From assembly GCA_047623945.1 (NCBI GenBank), contig JBLHOT010000133.1, forward strand, positions 1 through 7,008: a DNA stretch of 7,008 nt. Reading direction: 5' to 3'. This stretch comes from Arcticibacterium sp047623945. GTDB taxonomy: Bacteria; Bacteroidota; Bacteroidia; Cytophagales; Spirosomataceae. The number at the start of each line of letters is the position of its first letter. The first letter of the stretch is position 1. Below are positions 1 to 6,695 of the stretch, piece after piece. Position numbers and translations under genes: made by a program. The notes beneath the pieces are model-generated. The model saw only the letters and a program-made list of their open reading frames with translations. It was not told where the DNA came from and made no database searches.

Positions 1-28
1 ATAACTCGAATTTGGAAAAGATTTCAAA

Positions 29-496
29 TTAATTTAACCACCAAATAGCTACGTTAAGACAAGTGGCAAATGAAACCCACAGGAGATAAGGGATTTGAAG
101 ATTTGCTGCTGTTTTGTTGATTTTTTTAAAGTAAAGAATCATCATGAATATGGCAATCCAAAGTACAAGAATTTCAAGCAACGCGAGGCCAGGGTTTTCG
201 AAGTAGAAAAACAAGAAACTCCAAACGAAGTTTAGGGCTATTTGAATAGCAAATATGGCTATGGCATTTGTTCTTTCTACACTTTTAGGGCTTCGCCAAA
301 TAAGAAAAAGACCTAAGCCCATTAAGGCGTAGAGGGTAGTCCAGACCGGGGCGAAAATCCAATTTGGAGGATTAAAGAATGGCTTATTCAAGGTAGTATA
401 CCAGGACTCGATGCCTGTCACTGTAGCAAAACCAGAAATGCCACCGATGGTTAAAGGAATGGCCAAACATAGAATGAAAGTTAAGATTTTTTTCAT
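29..496 (-). CDS. tspO: TspO/MBR family integral membrane protein
   Basis: A 155-residue protein, the usual length for bacterial TspO (translocator protein / peripheral benzodiazepine receptor family). Five hydrophobic segments are visible at roughly 4-24, 45-67, 78-98, 104-123 and 134-153. Family landmarks are present: W32-Y33 followed by L-x-KP and PPxWxFAPVWTxLY (residues 36-56), ALNFVWSxLFF (87-97), and PYLLWxxFAxxLN (136-148). Known members bind tetrapyrroles and, in some cases, sterols in a pocket formed by the five helices; their physiological role in bacteria is debated (tetrapyrrole handling, stress response). The ATG is the only sensible start: MKK leads straight into the first helix. 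No strong Shine-Dalgarno sequence precedes it. It lies 107 bases beyond the barrel gene on the same strand, so it could be the last gene of that block or have its own promoter; I saw no TAnnTTTG match upstream. Family assignment is secure, cellular role is not. Confidence 0.95.
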   Translation of the reverse strand: MKKILTFILCLAIPLTIGGISGFATVTGIESWYTTLNKPFFNPPNWIFAPVWTTLYALMGLGLFLIWRSPKSVERTNAIAIFAIQIALNFVWSFLFFYFENPGLALLEILVLWIAIFMMILYFKKINKTAANLQIPYLLWVSFATCLNVAIWWLN

Positions 497-603
497 GCAG
501 AAAGTTAGCTTCTATTTTGCTATTTATTTGTCTTTTTCTGACTAAATAGTTTTAGGTATATCATAGCACTTATATGATGATTTTTCAAACTTTATGTTTA
601 TTC

Positions 604-1818
604 TTAGAAACTCCATTTCAACCTAAAATTAATCCCATTCCCTAGGGATTTCATTTTGCCATTTCGCTCAAGAAAAAAACTTTGACCAATTAGAATAGCA
701 TCCAAATTATCTTTTATACTGTAAGATACGCTTGTGCTTATAAAACTTAAATTCATTCCGAAACCATACATGCCTGCCAATGAAACATTCCAAAGTGGAC
801 TGATAGGGTAGGAGGCTGTGAGAAAAGCAGCTGACTGTGTAGGGAAAAGACTCTTTGGTGTAAGTGTTCCGATACTAGAAAGTAGATTGACATCGCCTTC
901 AAGATTAACAGATCTGTTATTTCCGTTTGACGAAAATAAGTAGGCTCCATTAAGGTAAATGGAGTTTGCAAAAGAATAATCTAAGGTGGTGGTGGCTACA
1001 AAAACTTGTGGCCCAGAACCAGACTTTTGTAATGGTTTGAAATAGGTCGCTTCTCCTTTAAATCCCATGCTTCCTAGGCTACCGGCCCAGCCAGCACCTA
1101 CGGCTATGTCGTCTAAGTATTTCCCTGCTAAAACCTGAAAGTCGTAGCCATTGGTATTGAAACGATACATACCGGCAATGCTTGATTGGTTTAGCCAATT
1201 GATATTGGCAGCCACTTCTACAGAACTCATTCCGTTTTTGAAATAATACTGCGTCCTTATGGCATCTGAACCTGGACGTTCTTCATAATCAAAATCTATA
1301 AAATTGTACGTATTAAAGAGGTCATTAGGATTCCAAACCAGGGCTAGTCCCCAGTTTATTCGCTGCCGACCTAAGGTCGCCTCAAAATTACCATTGACAT
1401 AGTTTACGTTCATTCTGTCTATAGTGCTGTGCAATAAAAAATTATCATTGTTTATAATAAGCCAAGACATATCAATGAACCCATTGTCAAAAGCAATATT
1501 TTCCCTATAATTTGGAGTATTTTGTACTTGATATCCAAATAGAACTCTGTTTCTCAGGCCAATACTTACAGTTACTTTATCATTCAGGAATGCTTTAAGG
1601 TTGATACGGTTATGCAGCAGATACTCTACGTTTATTCTTTCTAAGTTTTGAAAAGATAGAGTCTGCATATTTTTCAAATAGCCGTTAACTTGAACTATAT
1701 CTTTCAGCGTTTTAAGGCTATCCTGAGCAATAACGCTTGAAAATGGAATTAGGAGACAAATGAATATGAGCCATTTGTTCCTTAATCTTTTTAACCAATG
1801 ATTTAGAAATGAATCCAT
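604..1818 (-). CDS. Outer-membrane beta-barrel protein, probable porin-like export component
   Basis: A 404-residue secreted protein. A positively charged N-region (KRLRNK, 10-15) and hydrophobic core (WLIFICLLIPF) are followed by SVIA-QDS, giving a probable signal peptidase I site after A31. The mature part has alternating polar/hydrophobic strands, many aromatic residues, Gly/Asn-rich turns and a C-terminal FRLKWSF ending in Phe, all typical of outer-membrane barrels. The landmark GRQRINWG (150-157) followed by WNPNDLFN (162-169) and an ERPGSDA stretch (180-186) resembles the GRQ-x-x-WG signature of DUF1302/alginate-export-like barrels; this comparison is from memory and not searched. The start lies 3 bases after the ATPase stop with no visible Shine-Dalgarno, suggesting translational coupling. 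The context implies it is the outer-membrane partner of the ABC/LolA-like set. An OM barrel is well supported; the specific family and substrate are not. Confidence 0.8.
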   Translation of the reverse strand: MDSFLNHWLKRLRNKWLIFICLLIPFSSVIAQDSLKTLKDIVQVNGYLKNMQTLSFQNLERINVEYLLHNRINLKAFLNDKVTVSIGLRNRVLFGYQVQNTPNYRENIAFDNGFIDMSWLIINNDNFLLHSTIDRMNVNYVNGNFEATLGRQRINWGLALVWNPNDLFNTYNFIDFDYEERPGSDAIRTQYYFKNGMSSVEVAANINWLNQSSIAGMYRFNTNGYDFQVLAGKYLDDIAVGAGWAGSLGSMGFKGEATYFKPLQKSGSGPQVFVATTTLDYSFANSIYLNGAYLFSSNGNNRSVNLEGDVNLLSSIGTLTPKSLFPTQSAAFLTASYPISPLWNVSLAGMYGFGMNLSFISTSVSYSIKDNLDAILIGQSFFLERNGKMKSLGNGINFRLKWSF

Positions 1819-1821
1819 GTG

Positions 1822-2511
1822 CTATTTTTGGATGATTTCATCCGATATTACTTTACCATCTTCCAGCGTTATGATGCGTTTTGCCCTGTCGATTACACGT
1901 TGGTCATGTGTGGAGAAAACAAAGGTCACCCCCTCCTCTTGATTGAGTTCAGCCATCATATCTAAAAGGTTGGCGGTAGATTTAGAGTCTAAATTGGCCG
2001 TAGGCTCATCGGCAAGGACAAATCTAGGTTTTGGAGCTAGAGCTCTGGCGACAGCTACACGCTGCTGTTGGCCGCCAGAAAGTTCTCCTGGTCTATTCTT
2101 CATTCGGTCACTAAGCCCTATTTTTTGCATGAGGTCTTTAGTCCTTTGTCTTCTTTCTTCCTTACTTCTTTTTTGGAGGAGCATGGTAAATTCCACATTT
2201 TCTTCAGCAGTAAGCACTGGAATTAGATTATAGGACTGAAAAACGAAACCAATATTGTTGAGACGAAAATCAATGAGTTGATTGGTAGATAGTTTAGACA
2301 TTTCCTCTTCGGCTACAAAGATTTTACCCGAGCTTGGACTGTCTAATCCGCCAATCATATTTAGGAGCGTGGTTTTACCAGATCCTGAAGGCCCAACAAT
2401 AGCTGTAAATTCTCCTTTATTGATGACTAAATCTACACCATCCACAGCATGTATTTGCTGGTCGCCATCTTCAAAGATTCGATGTAAGTTTTGGACTTCT
2501 ATTACTTTCAT
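1822..2511 (-). CDS. ABC transporter ATPase, LolD/MacB type
   Basis: A 229-residue stand-alone ATP-binding subunit with every catalytic motif intact: Walker A GPSGSGKTT (40-48), Q-loop Q92 in FVFQSYNL, ABC signature LSGGQQQ (144-150), Walker B FVLADEP with catalytic E169 (164-170), D-loop NLD (173-175) and switch histidine H202 in STHD. The short NLIPVLTAEENV stretch after the Q-loop and TANLDSKS after Walker B are typical of the LolD/MacB/FtsE (DUF214-partner) group of ATPases, which power mechanotransmission or lipoprotein extraction rather than classic import. It should dimerise on the cytoplasmic face beneath the two permeases encoded just upstream (30-base gap). The ATG choice is fixed by the usual MKVIEVxNLHRxF beginning. 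I leave the symbol blank because this looks like an operon-specific paralogue and the housekeeping LolD is probably elsewhere; that last point cannot be tested here. Confidence 0.95.
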   Translation of the reverse strand: MKVIEVQNLHRIFEDGDQQIHAVDGVDLVINKGEFTAIVGPSGSGKTTLLNMIGGLDSPSSGKIFVAEEEMSKLSTNQLIDFRLNNIGFVFQSYNLIPVLTAEENVEFTMLLQKRSKEERRQRTKDLMQKIGLSDRMKNRPGELSGGQQQRVAVARALAPKPRFVLADEPTANLDSKSTANLLDMMAELNQEEGVTFVFSTHDQRVIDRAKRIITLEDGKVISDEIIQK

Positions 2512-2541
2512 ATCAGTATTGTTTTCTTTGAAATTAGTTTC

Positions 2542-3756
2542 TTATACTTTTCGAATGGCTTTAGCTGGATCCAGTCTCATGGCCTTCATAATTGGAAAAA
2601 TGGCAGAAATGAAAGTGACCATAAATACCATGATACCTATTTTCCAGAACTGGTCAGGCAGAACCACGGGGTAAACAGTGGATGAAAATCCCATCATTTC
2701 CATACCGCTTTCCATGCTTGTAAGCTCTATTCCTACTTTGCCGGTGACTAGGATGGTAATGTAGGCGAGCAACATCCCTAAGGGTGCCCCTATAATGGAT
2801 AGAAAAAGTGTTTCTAACATTATCATGACGAAGAGCTTCGTTTTGTTTAATCCAATAGCCATTAACATTCCCAACTCTCTTACTCTATCTAAAATGGACA
2901 TAAGCATGGTGTTTATAATTCCAAAAGCTAGTGCTATCATGATAATACCAATAACCACTTGCATACTTGTATCAAAAGAGTCGATGGCGTATTCCATGAG
3001 TGGATCTAGCTCACGCCAATTTTCTACTTTAATGTTATGGTTTATTGTCTTGAGTTTTGTTTGAAGATTTGCCATTTCTCTTTCATCGTTCATGAGAACG
3101 GCAATTTCTTGAACGCCTCCGTATGACTTTAAAAGTGGAGCTAAGTTTTCTTGTTGTACAAAGGCGTTACTCTCATCGTAAAGGCTATTGCCACTTTTAA
3201 ATAAACCAACTATTCTAAAAGAAGCTGATATGAGTTCCCCTTCCACGTCCTGAAAAGTAAGTATTAACTTTTTACCTAATCTAAGTTTAAGTTTATCAGC
3301 TGTCTTTTCACTAATGAGTATTTGATTTCTGCCTTTTTTCTTGAAGTAAACCCCTTGTGTTATTTTCTGGTCCAGTTGTGTGGTACTTTTTTCTGCCGTC
3401 GTGTCTATTCCTGAAACACGCAAACCAAGACTAGACCTAGAGGAAGCCACCATACTGCTTACCACTAATCTGCTAGAATATGATTTTATAGATGGGTCTT
3501 GATTAAGTACTAGTTCATAAGCATTTAGATTGGAGATGACATGTTTTGCCATATAATCCTCTCTGAACTTTTCATGGTGAAGCTGCAAATGAGAGCTTTC
3601 TTTACTTATGATTGTTTCAATACGGGCATCATACATTCCCCACGAGAATCCAGTAAGAAAGACTCCAGCCCAAAGACCTAGCGTGATGGCAATAATAATG
3701 ATGAGACTCCGAGTTCTATTTCTCCAGATATTTCTCCAAGCGATTTTTATGAGCAT
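2542..3756 (-). CDS. FtsX/LolE-type ABC permease, second of the pair
   Basis: A 404-residue inner-membrane protein with the type VII (MacB/LolCDE) layout: a cytoplasmic start with AWRNIWRNRTRS (6-17), transmembrane helix 1 at about 18-38, a large periplasmic domain (about 40-262), then three helices at about 264-287, 309-337 and 371-391. The coupling region between helices 2 and 3 reads DRVRELGMLMAIGLNKTKL (290-308), the conserved FtsX-family contact with the ATPase. The periplasmic domain ends with VENWRELDP (244-252), a motif shared with the partner permease. It is similar in length to LolC/LolE. The start ATG has AAAGGA about 14 bases upstream, a little far for a strong ribosome site. It is preceded by a 118-base gap and followed after 30 bases by the ATPase. 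It most likely forms a heterodimer with the permease at 3875-5107. The absence of any MacA-like adaptor or TolC nearby argues against a MacB drug pump. Confidence 0.9.
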   Translation of the reverse strand: MLIKIAWRNIWRNRTRSLIIIIAITLGLWAGVFLTGFSWGMYDARIETIISKESSHLQLHHEKFREDYMAKHVISNLNAYELVLNQDPSIKSYSSRLVVSSMVASSRSSLGLRVSGIDTTAEKSTTQLDQKITQGVYFKKKGRNQILISEKTADKLKLRLGKKLILTFQDVEGELISASFRIVGLFKSGNSLYDESNAFVQQENLAPLLKSYGGVQEIAVLMNDEREMANLQTKLKTINHNIKVENWRELDPLMEYAIDSFDTSMQVVIGIIMIALAFGIINTMLMSILDRVRELGMLMAIGLNKTKLFVMIMLETLFLSIIGAPLGMLLAYITILVTGKVGIELTSMESGMEMMGFSSTVYPVVLPDQFWKIGIMVFMVTFISAIFPIMKAMRLDPAKAIRKV

Positions 3757-3874
3757 TGTTTTTTATTTATTCCTTTGTCTGGATTAGATGTCAGAGGTTT
3801 GATTCCAGAAGTTTCATTGCGTTGCTTTTTTTTACAGAATTAAAATGTTAGCTCACCTAATATTTAACAGATCC

Positions 3875-5107
3875 TCACCCCTTCATTCCGTCAAGAGCTT
3901 TCATTTTTAAAATCTTAATCATAGGATATAAAGAAAGGATAATAGACATAATGGCTACGATCCATGTTTGAGAGCTTATTATTCCGATGTCTGTTATGGC
4001 CGTGATTACAGGCTCAAAACCGATTTGCTCGTAAGCTTTCCTTGCACTTCCTTCTAATTTTATAGGCGAATTCTGGAGCCAAGTTGTTAGGGGTATACTA
4101 ATCAAACCCCCTAAAAGAGCACCTATAAAAGTCATAATAACACACTCTAACAGTAGGGTTGTGGCTAACAATTTGTTATTCATACCTATAGCCACTAGCA
4201 TACTAAACTCTCTTAACCTTTCGCTGATCATCATGAGCAGGGTGCCATAAATCACGAAACCAATAATCATGTAAAGAACGCCCAACATAACTGCCCCAGA
4301 AGATCGGTCTCCTTCTATTTGGTTTACAAGTTCCGGCATCATTTCTTCCCAGTTTTTTACCTGATAGGCTTCATTGTCTAGGTTGCTTTGAATACTAGAT
4401 TGGACATCTAGAAGGTCTTTTCTGTTTTTAATATTTATGGCAACACTTGTAACAAGATCTGGTGAAGAGAATAATTCTTGTGAAGCCTTGAGAGGCATAT
4501 AGGCCATATTGTCGTTAAGCTGAGGAGCTCCAAATTCTAGAATAGCTACAATTGGATATTTGCCAACTGCTGAGGTAGCGTGATAACCCGAGCCATAAAA
4601 TATGAGGGTATCGGCTACACCTAATTTCATGTAATTAGCTAGTCCTTTGCCTATCATTATACCATCTGAATTAGATGTGAAATAGGAGCCTTCAATTACT
4701 CTTTTTTCAAGTCTAGCCAAATTGTTTTCTAGAGAAGGGTCACTACCCGTTAGCATGATACCTTTGGTAGTTTCAGATGAGGCTGCCAAGACGAAGGATT
4801 CTAGCCTAGGAGTATAAGAGGTAACCTCGGATATATTTTGAATTTTATGCTCCAATGTGGAGTCAAAGAGTAGAGAATTATCTAAATTTTTTTCAGAGTC
4901 ATATGCAGGATTTTGAATTTGTAAATAACCAGAGTGGTATCCAACCAGATTTTTTATCTGTAGCTCGTAAACACCCTCCTGTGTGGATTTCATAATGACG
5001 GCCAATAAGACAGCAAACAACGTAGCAGCTATCATAATGGCCGTTCTGGACTTATTCCGCCACAGATTCCGCCAAGCCATTGTAAATATTAATTTGATAT
5101 TTTCCAT
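3875..5107 (-). CDS. FtsX/LolE-type ABC permease, first of the pair
   Basis: A 410-residue inner-membrane permease of the same type as its downstream neighbour. It begins with MAWRNLWRNKSRT (10-22) and has helix 1 at about 22-40, a periplasmic domain (about 42-270), and helices at about 273-294, 315-340 and 380-400. The FtsX coupling segment is ERLREFSMLVAIGMNNKLL (296-314). VKNWEEMMP (250-258) matches the corresponding VxNWxExxP of the second permease, so the two are paralogues that have diverged widely elsewhere. Such pairs usually form asymmetric heterodimers, as in LolC/LolE, where one subunit contacts the periplasmic carrier and the other contacts the cargo. A good Shine-Dalgarno AAGGA sits 7 bases before the ATG (5115-5119 on the plus strand), the clearest ribosome site in the block. 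The gap to the upstream LolA-like gene is 126 bases. Type assignment is strong; cargo is unknown. Confidence 0.9.
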   Translation of the reverse strand: MENIKLIFTMAWRNLWRNKSRTAIMIAATLFAVLLAVIMKSTQEGVYELQIKNLVGYHSGYLQIQNPAYDSEKNLDNSLLFDSTLEHKIQNISEVTSYTPRLESFVLAASSETTKGIMLTGSDPSLENNLARLEKRVIEGSYFTSNSDGIMIGKGLANYMKLGVADTLIFYGSGYHATSAVGKYPIVAILEFGAPQLNDNMAYMPLKASQELFSSPDLVTSVAINIKNRKDLLDVQSSIQSNLDNEAYQVKNWEEMMPELVNQIEGDRSSGAVMLGVLYMIIGFVIYGTLLMMISERLREFSMLVAIGMNNKLLATTLLLECVIMTFIGALLGGLISIPLTTWLQNSPIKLEGSARKAYEQIGFEPVITAITDIGIISSQTWIVAIMSIILSLYPMIKILKMKALDGMKG

Positions 5108-5114
5108 TTTGATT

Positions 5115-5119
5115 TCCTT
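5115..5119 (-). promoter_or_regulatory. Shine-Dalgarno site for the first permease gene
   Basis: On the minus strand AAGGA lies 7 bases before the ATG at 5107, an ideal spacing. It stands out because most other starts in the window lack a recognisable site, as is common in Bacteroidota. It confirms the chosen start and may let this gene be translated independently after the 126-base gap. Confidence 0.6.
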
Positions 5120-5233
5120 ATAAAAAGTCTGTAGAATTCAGCATGTTATTTTTGAATCTGGGATACCATTATGTTAGTTAATGCTTGTCTATTTATACGA
5201 GCTTTTGATTAGCGGTCAAGTTGTCTCTAGCAC

Positions 5234-5992
5234 CTACCTCACTCGCTTCATATTCTTTACCGTAAAAAAGGAGTTACTTATTTTGGCATTAAAATCTATT
5301 TTATCAATAATCATGACTGTTTTATTTCCGGGTTCGTCAGCTGGTACTATTTGCATTTCACTGGCTAGCATCCTGCCTCCTAGGTCTTTTATAGCTCCGG
5401 CGGTCATGGTATTTACTAGGTATTCGTCTTCATCGTAATACTCAGTTTTCATGTATATATAATCTTTCTTATCTATCCATGTTATCACCTTTCCCCAGAC
5501 CAAAGCCGTATTTGGTTTGGGTGTCATTTCTATTTTATGGCAAACTCTACCATTTACTGTTTCGGAGCCTAAAACTTTGGAACTGAAATCGTCTTTGTTA
5601 GAGGTTTCCTTTACCAGATCATCGTTAGTTAAATCTGAACCCATCCAGCTTTGGGCTAGCATAGATGGAGGCATTTTTATGGTTCTTTCTATGGAAGGGA
5701 GCCAGTTCCAGAGTTCTCTATTCCTTTTTAAGAATGTAGTACCCTTGTCTTTTGCTGGTGCTGCTAAATAAGAAAGGCTATACTCTGTTCCCAGACTCCA
5801 AGATTTCATTTTCATTTCTCTAGACCAAGAGGACCTAATGATTTTGATGGTTATTTCAGAATAATTCTTGTTGCCCTTCATTTTATCATCCGCTTTCTGG
5901 ACAATACTGCTGGCATCTTGAGACCAGGCAGAAATACTAATCAAGTAAATGGCGACTAAAATTATCGATCTTAGCATCACTGATTTCTTCAT
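5234..5992 (-). CDS. LolA-like periplasmic carrier (outer membrane lipoprotein-sorting protein family)
   Basis: A 252-residue exported protein. The N-terminus has KK, then a hydrophobic core (about 7-21) and SAWS-QDA, giving a likely signal peptidase I site after S24; there is no lipobox cysteine (the only Cys is 151), so it should be soluble in the periplasm. The mature protein has the alternating beta-strand pattern of the LolA/LolB fold. The stretch YLAAPAKDKGTTFLK (75-89), then LWNWLPSIERT (94-104) and SWMGSDLTNDDL (115-126), is characteristic of the LolA-like family that includes treponemal TP0789 (recognised from memory). Such proteins form a half-open barrel holding acyl chains or other hydrophobic cargo. 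It is longer than housekeeping LolA (about 200 residues). Its ATG overlaps the repressor's TGA as ATGA, so the two are translationally coupled. It is probably the shuttle between the permeases and the outer-membrane barrel; direct evidence for its cargo is absent. Confidence 0.88.
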   Translation of the reverse strand: MKKSVMLRSIILVAIYLISISAWSQDASSIVQKADDKMKGNKNYSEITIKIIRSSWSREMKMKSWSLGTEYSLSYLAAPAKDKGTTFLKRNRELWNWLPSIERTIKMPPSMLAQSWMGSDLTNDDLVKETSNKDDFSSKVLGSETVNGRVCHKIEMTPKPNTALVWGKVITWIDKKDYIYMKTEYYDEDEYLVNTMTAGAIKDLGGRMLASEMQIVPADEPGNKTVMIIDKIDFNAKISNSFFTVKNMKRVR

Positions 5993-6567
5993 TTTATATA
6001 TCTTTTAATAATGGCTGCAGCCGTTTTGTCAAGTAGTTCCTCATTTTCGGAGGTTAAGTAGTGCAAAGTCATTCCATCCATGGCGGCCCCAAAGAGGTAA
6101 ACCTCGTCTTGAGAGTTTGTAAAGCCTATCTGTTCCAATAAACCCTCAAAGAATGGGAGCATCTCATTTATCTTTTTTTGAGCAAAATCTTGAATAAAAA
6201 CATGCGTAGCCTTTTGCAAAGACATTGAGATGAGAAGAGCATTATATTCTCGTTTTTTTCTTATATAATCTACCGTTTGTTCAATGAGCGTCTGGAGTAA
6301 TTCTTTAGGGTCTTTTATTTGAATTGCATCAGCATATAGTGTCAATGCTTCATCAGAAGCCCTCATAACGACACCTTCTAAAAGGGCGTCTTTACTTTCG
6401 AAATAGTTATAAATAAGACCTTTAGATATTCCCGCCTCCTTAGCTATAGCCGAAATGGAAGTTTGAGCAAAACCGTTGTTGCCAAAAAGAAGAAGGGCTG
6501 CGTCTAAGATTTCCTTTCTTCTGAGAGTTCTAATTTGGCCTACTTGCTTGGTAGTTCTAGGGCTCAT
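5989..6567 (-). CDS. TetR/AcrR-family transcriptional repressor
   Basis: A 192-residue regulator, normal length for the family. The N-terminal DNA-binding domain starts at RRKEILDAALLLF (16-28), and the helix-turn-helix is TSISAIAKEAGISKGLIYNYF (36-56), followed by the typical ESKDALL (57-63). The C-terminal part (about 65-192) is all-helical and divergent, as expected of a ligand-binding and dimerisation domain; it offers no readable ligand clue beyond many Leu, Ile and Met residues. It is first in the block and its stop overlaps the start of the LolA-like gene by 4 bases, so it probably controls its own operon. The imperfect palindrome at 6586-6603, which overlaps the predicted -7 element, is a good candidate operator. 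The ATG at 6567 has no Shine-Dalgarno but no better in-frame start precedes the helix-turn-helix. The repressor role is inferred from family and operator position. Confidence 0.93.
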   Translation of the reverse strand: MSPRTTKQVGQIRTLRRKEILDAALLLFGNNGFAQTSISAIAKEAGISKGLIYNYFESKDALLEGVVMRASDEALTLYADAIQIKDPKELLQTLIEQTVDYIRKKREYNALLISMSLQKATHVFIQDFAQKKINEMLPFFEGLLEQIGFTNSQDEVYLFGAAMDGMTLHYLTSENEELLDKTAAAIIKRYIK

Positions 6568-6585
6568 TAAATAGAATTGTATTTA

Positions 6586-6603
6586 TGACTGAACGGTTGG
6601 TCA
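6586..6603. promoter_or_regulatory. Candidate TetR-type operator
   Basis: The 18-base imperfect palindrome TGACTGAACGGTTGGTCA has perfect outer arms (TGAC/GTCA) and 12 of 18 positions symmetric around a central CG. This is the size and form of many TetR-family operators. It lies 18 bases upstream of the repressor's start codon, overlaps the predicted -7 element by 2 bases and covers the expected transcription start, so binding would block transcription of the whole minus-strand block. Inferred from position and symmetry only. Confidence 0.6.
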
Positions 6604-6609
6604 AAGTTA
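6602..6609 (-). promoter_or_regulatory. Bacteroidota-type -7 promoter element for the TetR-transporter block
   Basis: On the minus strand these bases read TAACTTTG, an exact match to the TAnnTTTG -7 consensus of Bacteroidota sigma factors. The -33 region is weak (only TTTTAG about 17 bases upstream, lacking a clean TTTG). Transcription would begin near 6595-6597, giving a leader of about 28-30 bases before the repressor ATG. The element overlaps the candidate operator. Confidence 0.55.
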
Positions 6610-6695
6610 ATATAAAAATTAAGAGTCTAAAATTTGCACCAACTATTTATACAATTTCTAAGCCTTTAATATGTCTATTAGACCACAAATTGATT

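Noticed and set aside
560..578. ATCATA/TATGAT hairpin in the gap before tspO, considered as a terminator for the barrel gene
   Set aside because: Only 6 AT-rich pairs, and no T-tract follows in the minus-strand direction; likely chance in AT-rich DNA.
631..650. AATCCC...GGGATT inverted repeat with a CCCTAGGG core, considered as a terminator
   Set aside because: It lies inside the 3' coding part of the barrel gene and is not followed by a T-run on the minus strand.
753..971. Minus-strand open frame of 72 codons inside the barrel gene
   Set aside because: Out-of-frame overlap within a gene that has a signal peptide and full barrel character; no independent support.
1943..2233. Plus-strand open frame of 96 codons
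   Set aside because: It lies wholly antisense to the ABC ATPase motifs, has low-complexity Ser/Leu/Cys-rich composition and no recognisable domain; a shadow of the real gene.
2282..2685. Two overlapping plus-strand open frames
   Set aside because: Antisense to the start of the ATPase gene and the end of the second permease gene, with no ribosome site or family resemblance; shadows.
2795..3064. Plus-strand open frame of 89 codons
   Set aside because: Antisense to the membrane-spanning part of the second permease; its hydrophobic look simply mirrors that gene.
1822..5107. MacAB-type drug or peptide efflux pump
   Set aside because: The ATPase is a separate protein, there are two permeases rather than one fused MacB, and no HlyD/MacA-like adaptor or TolC-like protein is present; the LolA-like protein and barrel fit a Lol-like system better.
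5181..5771. Plus-strand open frames at 5181-5438 and 5517-5771
   Set aside because: Antisense to the well-supported LolA-like gene; no motifs or start signals.
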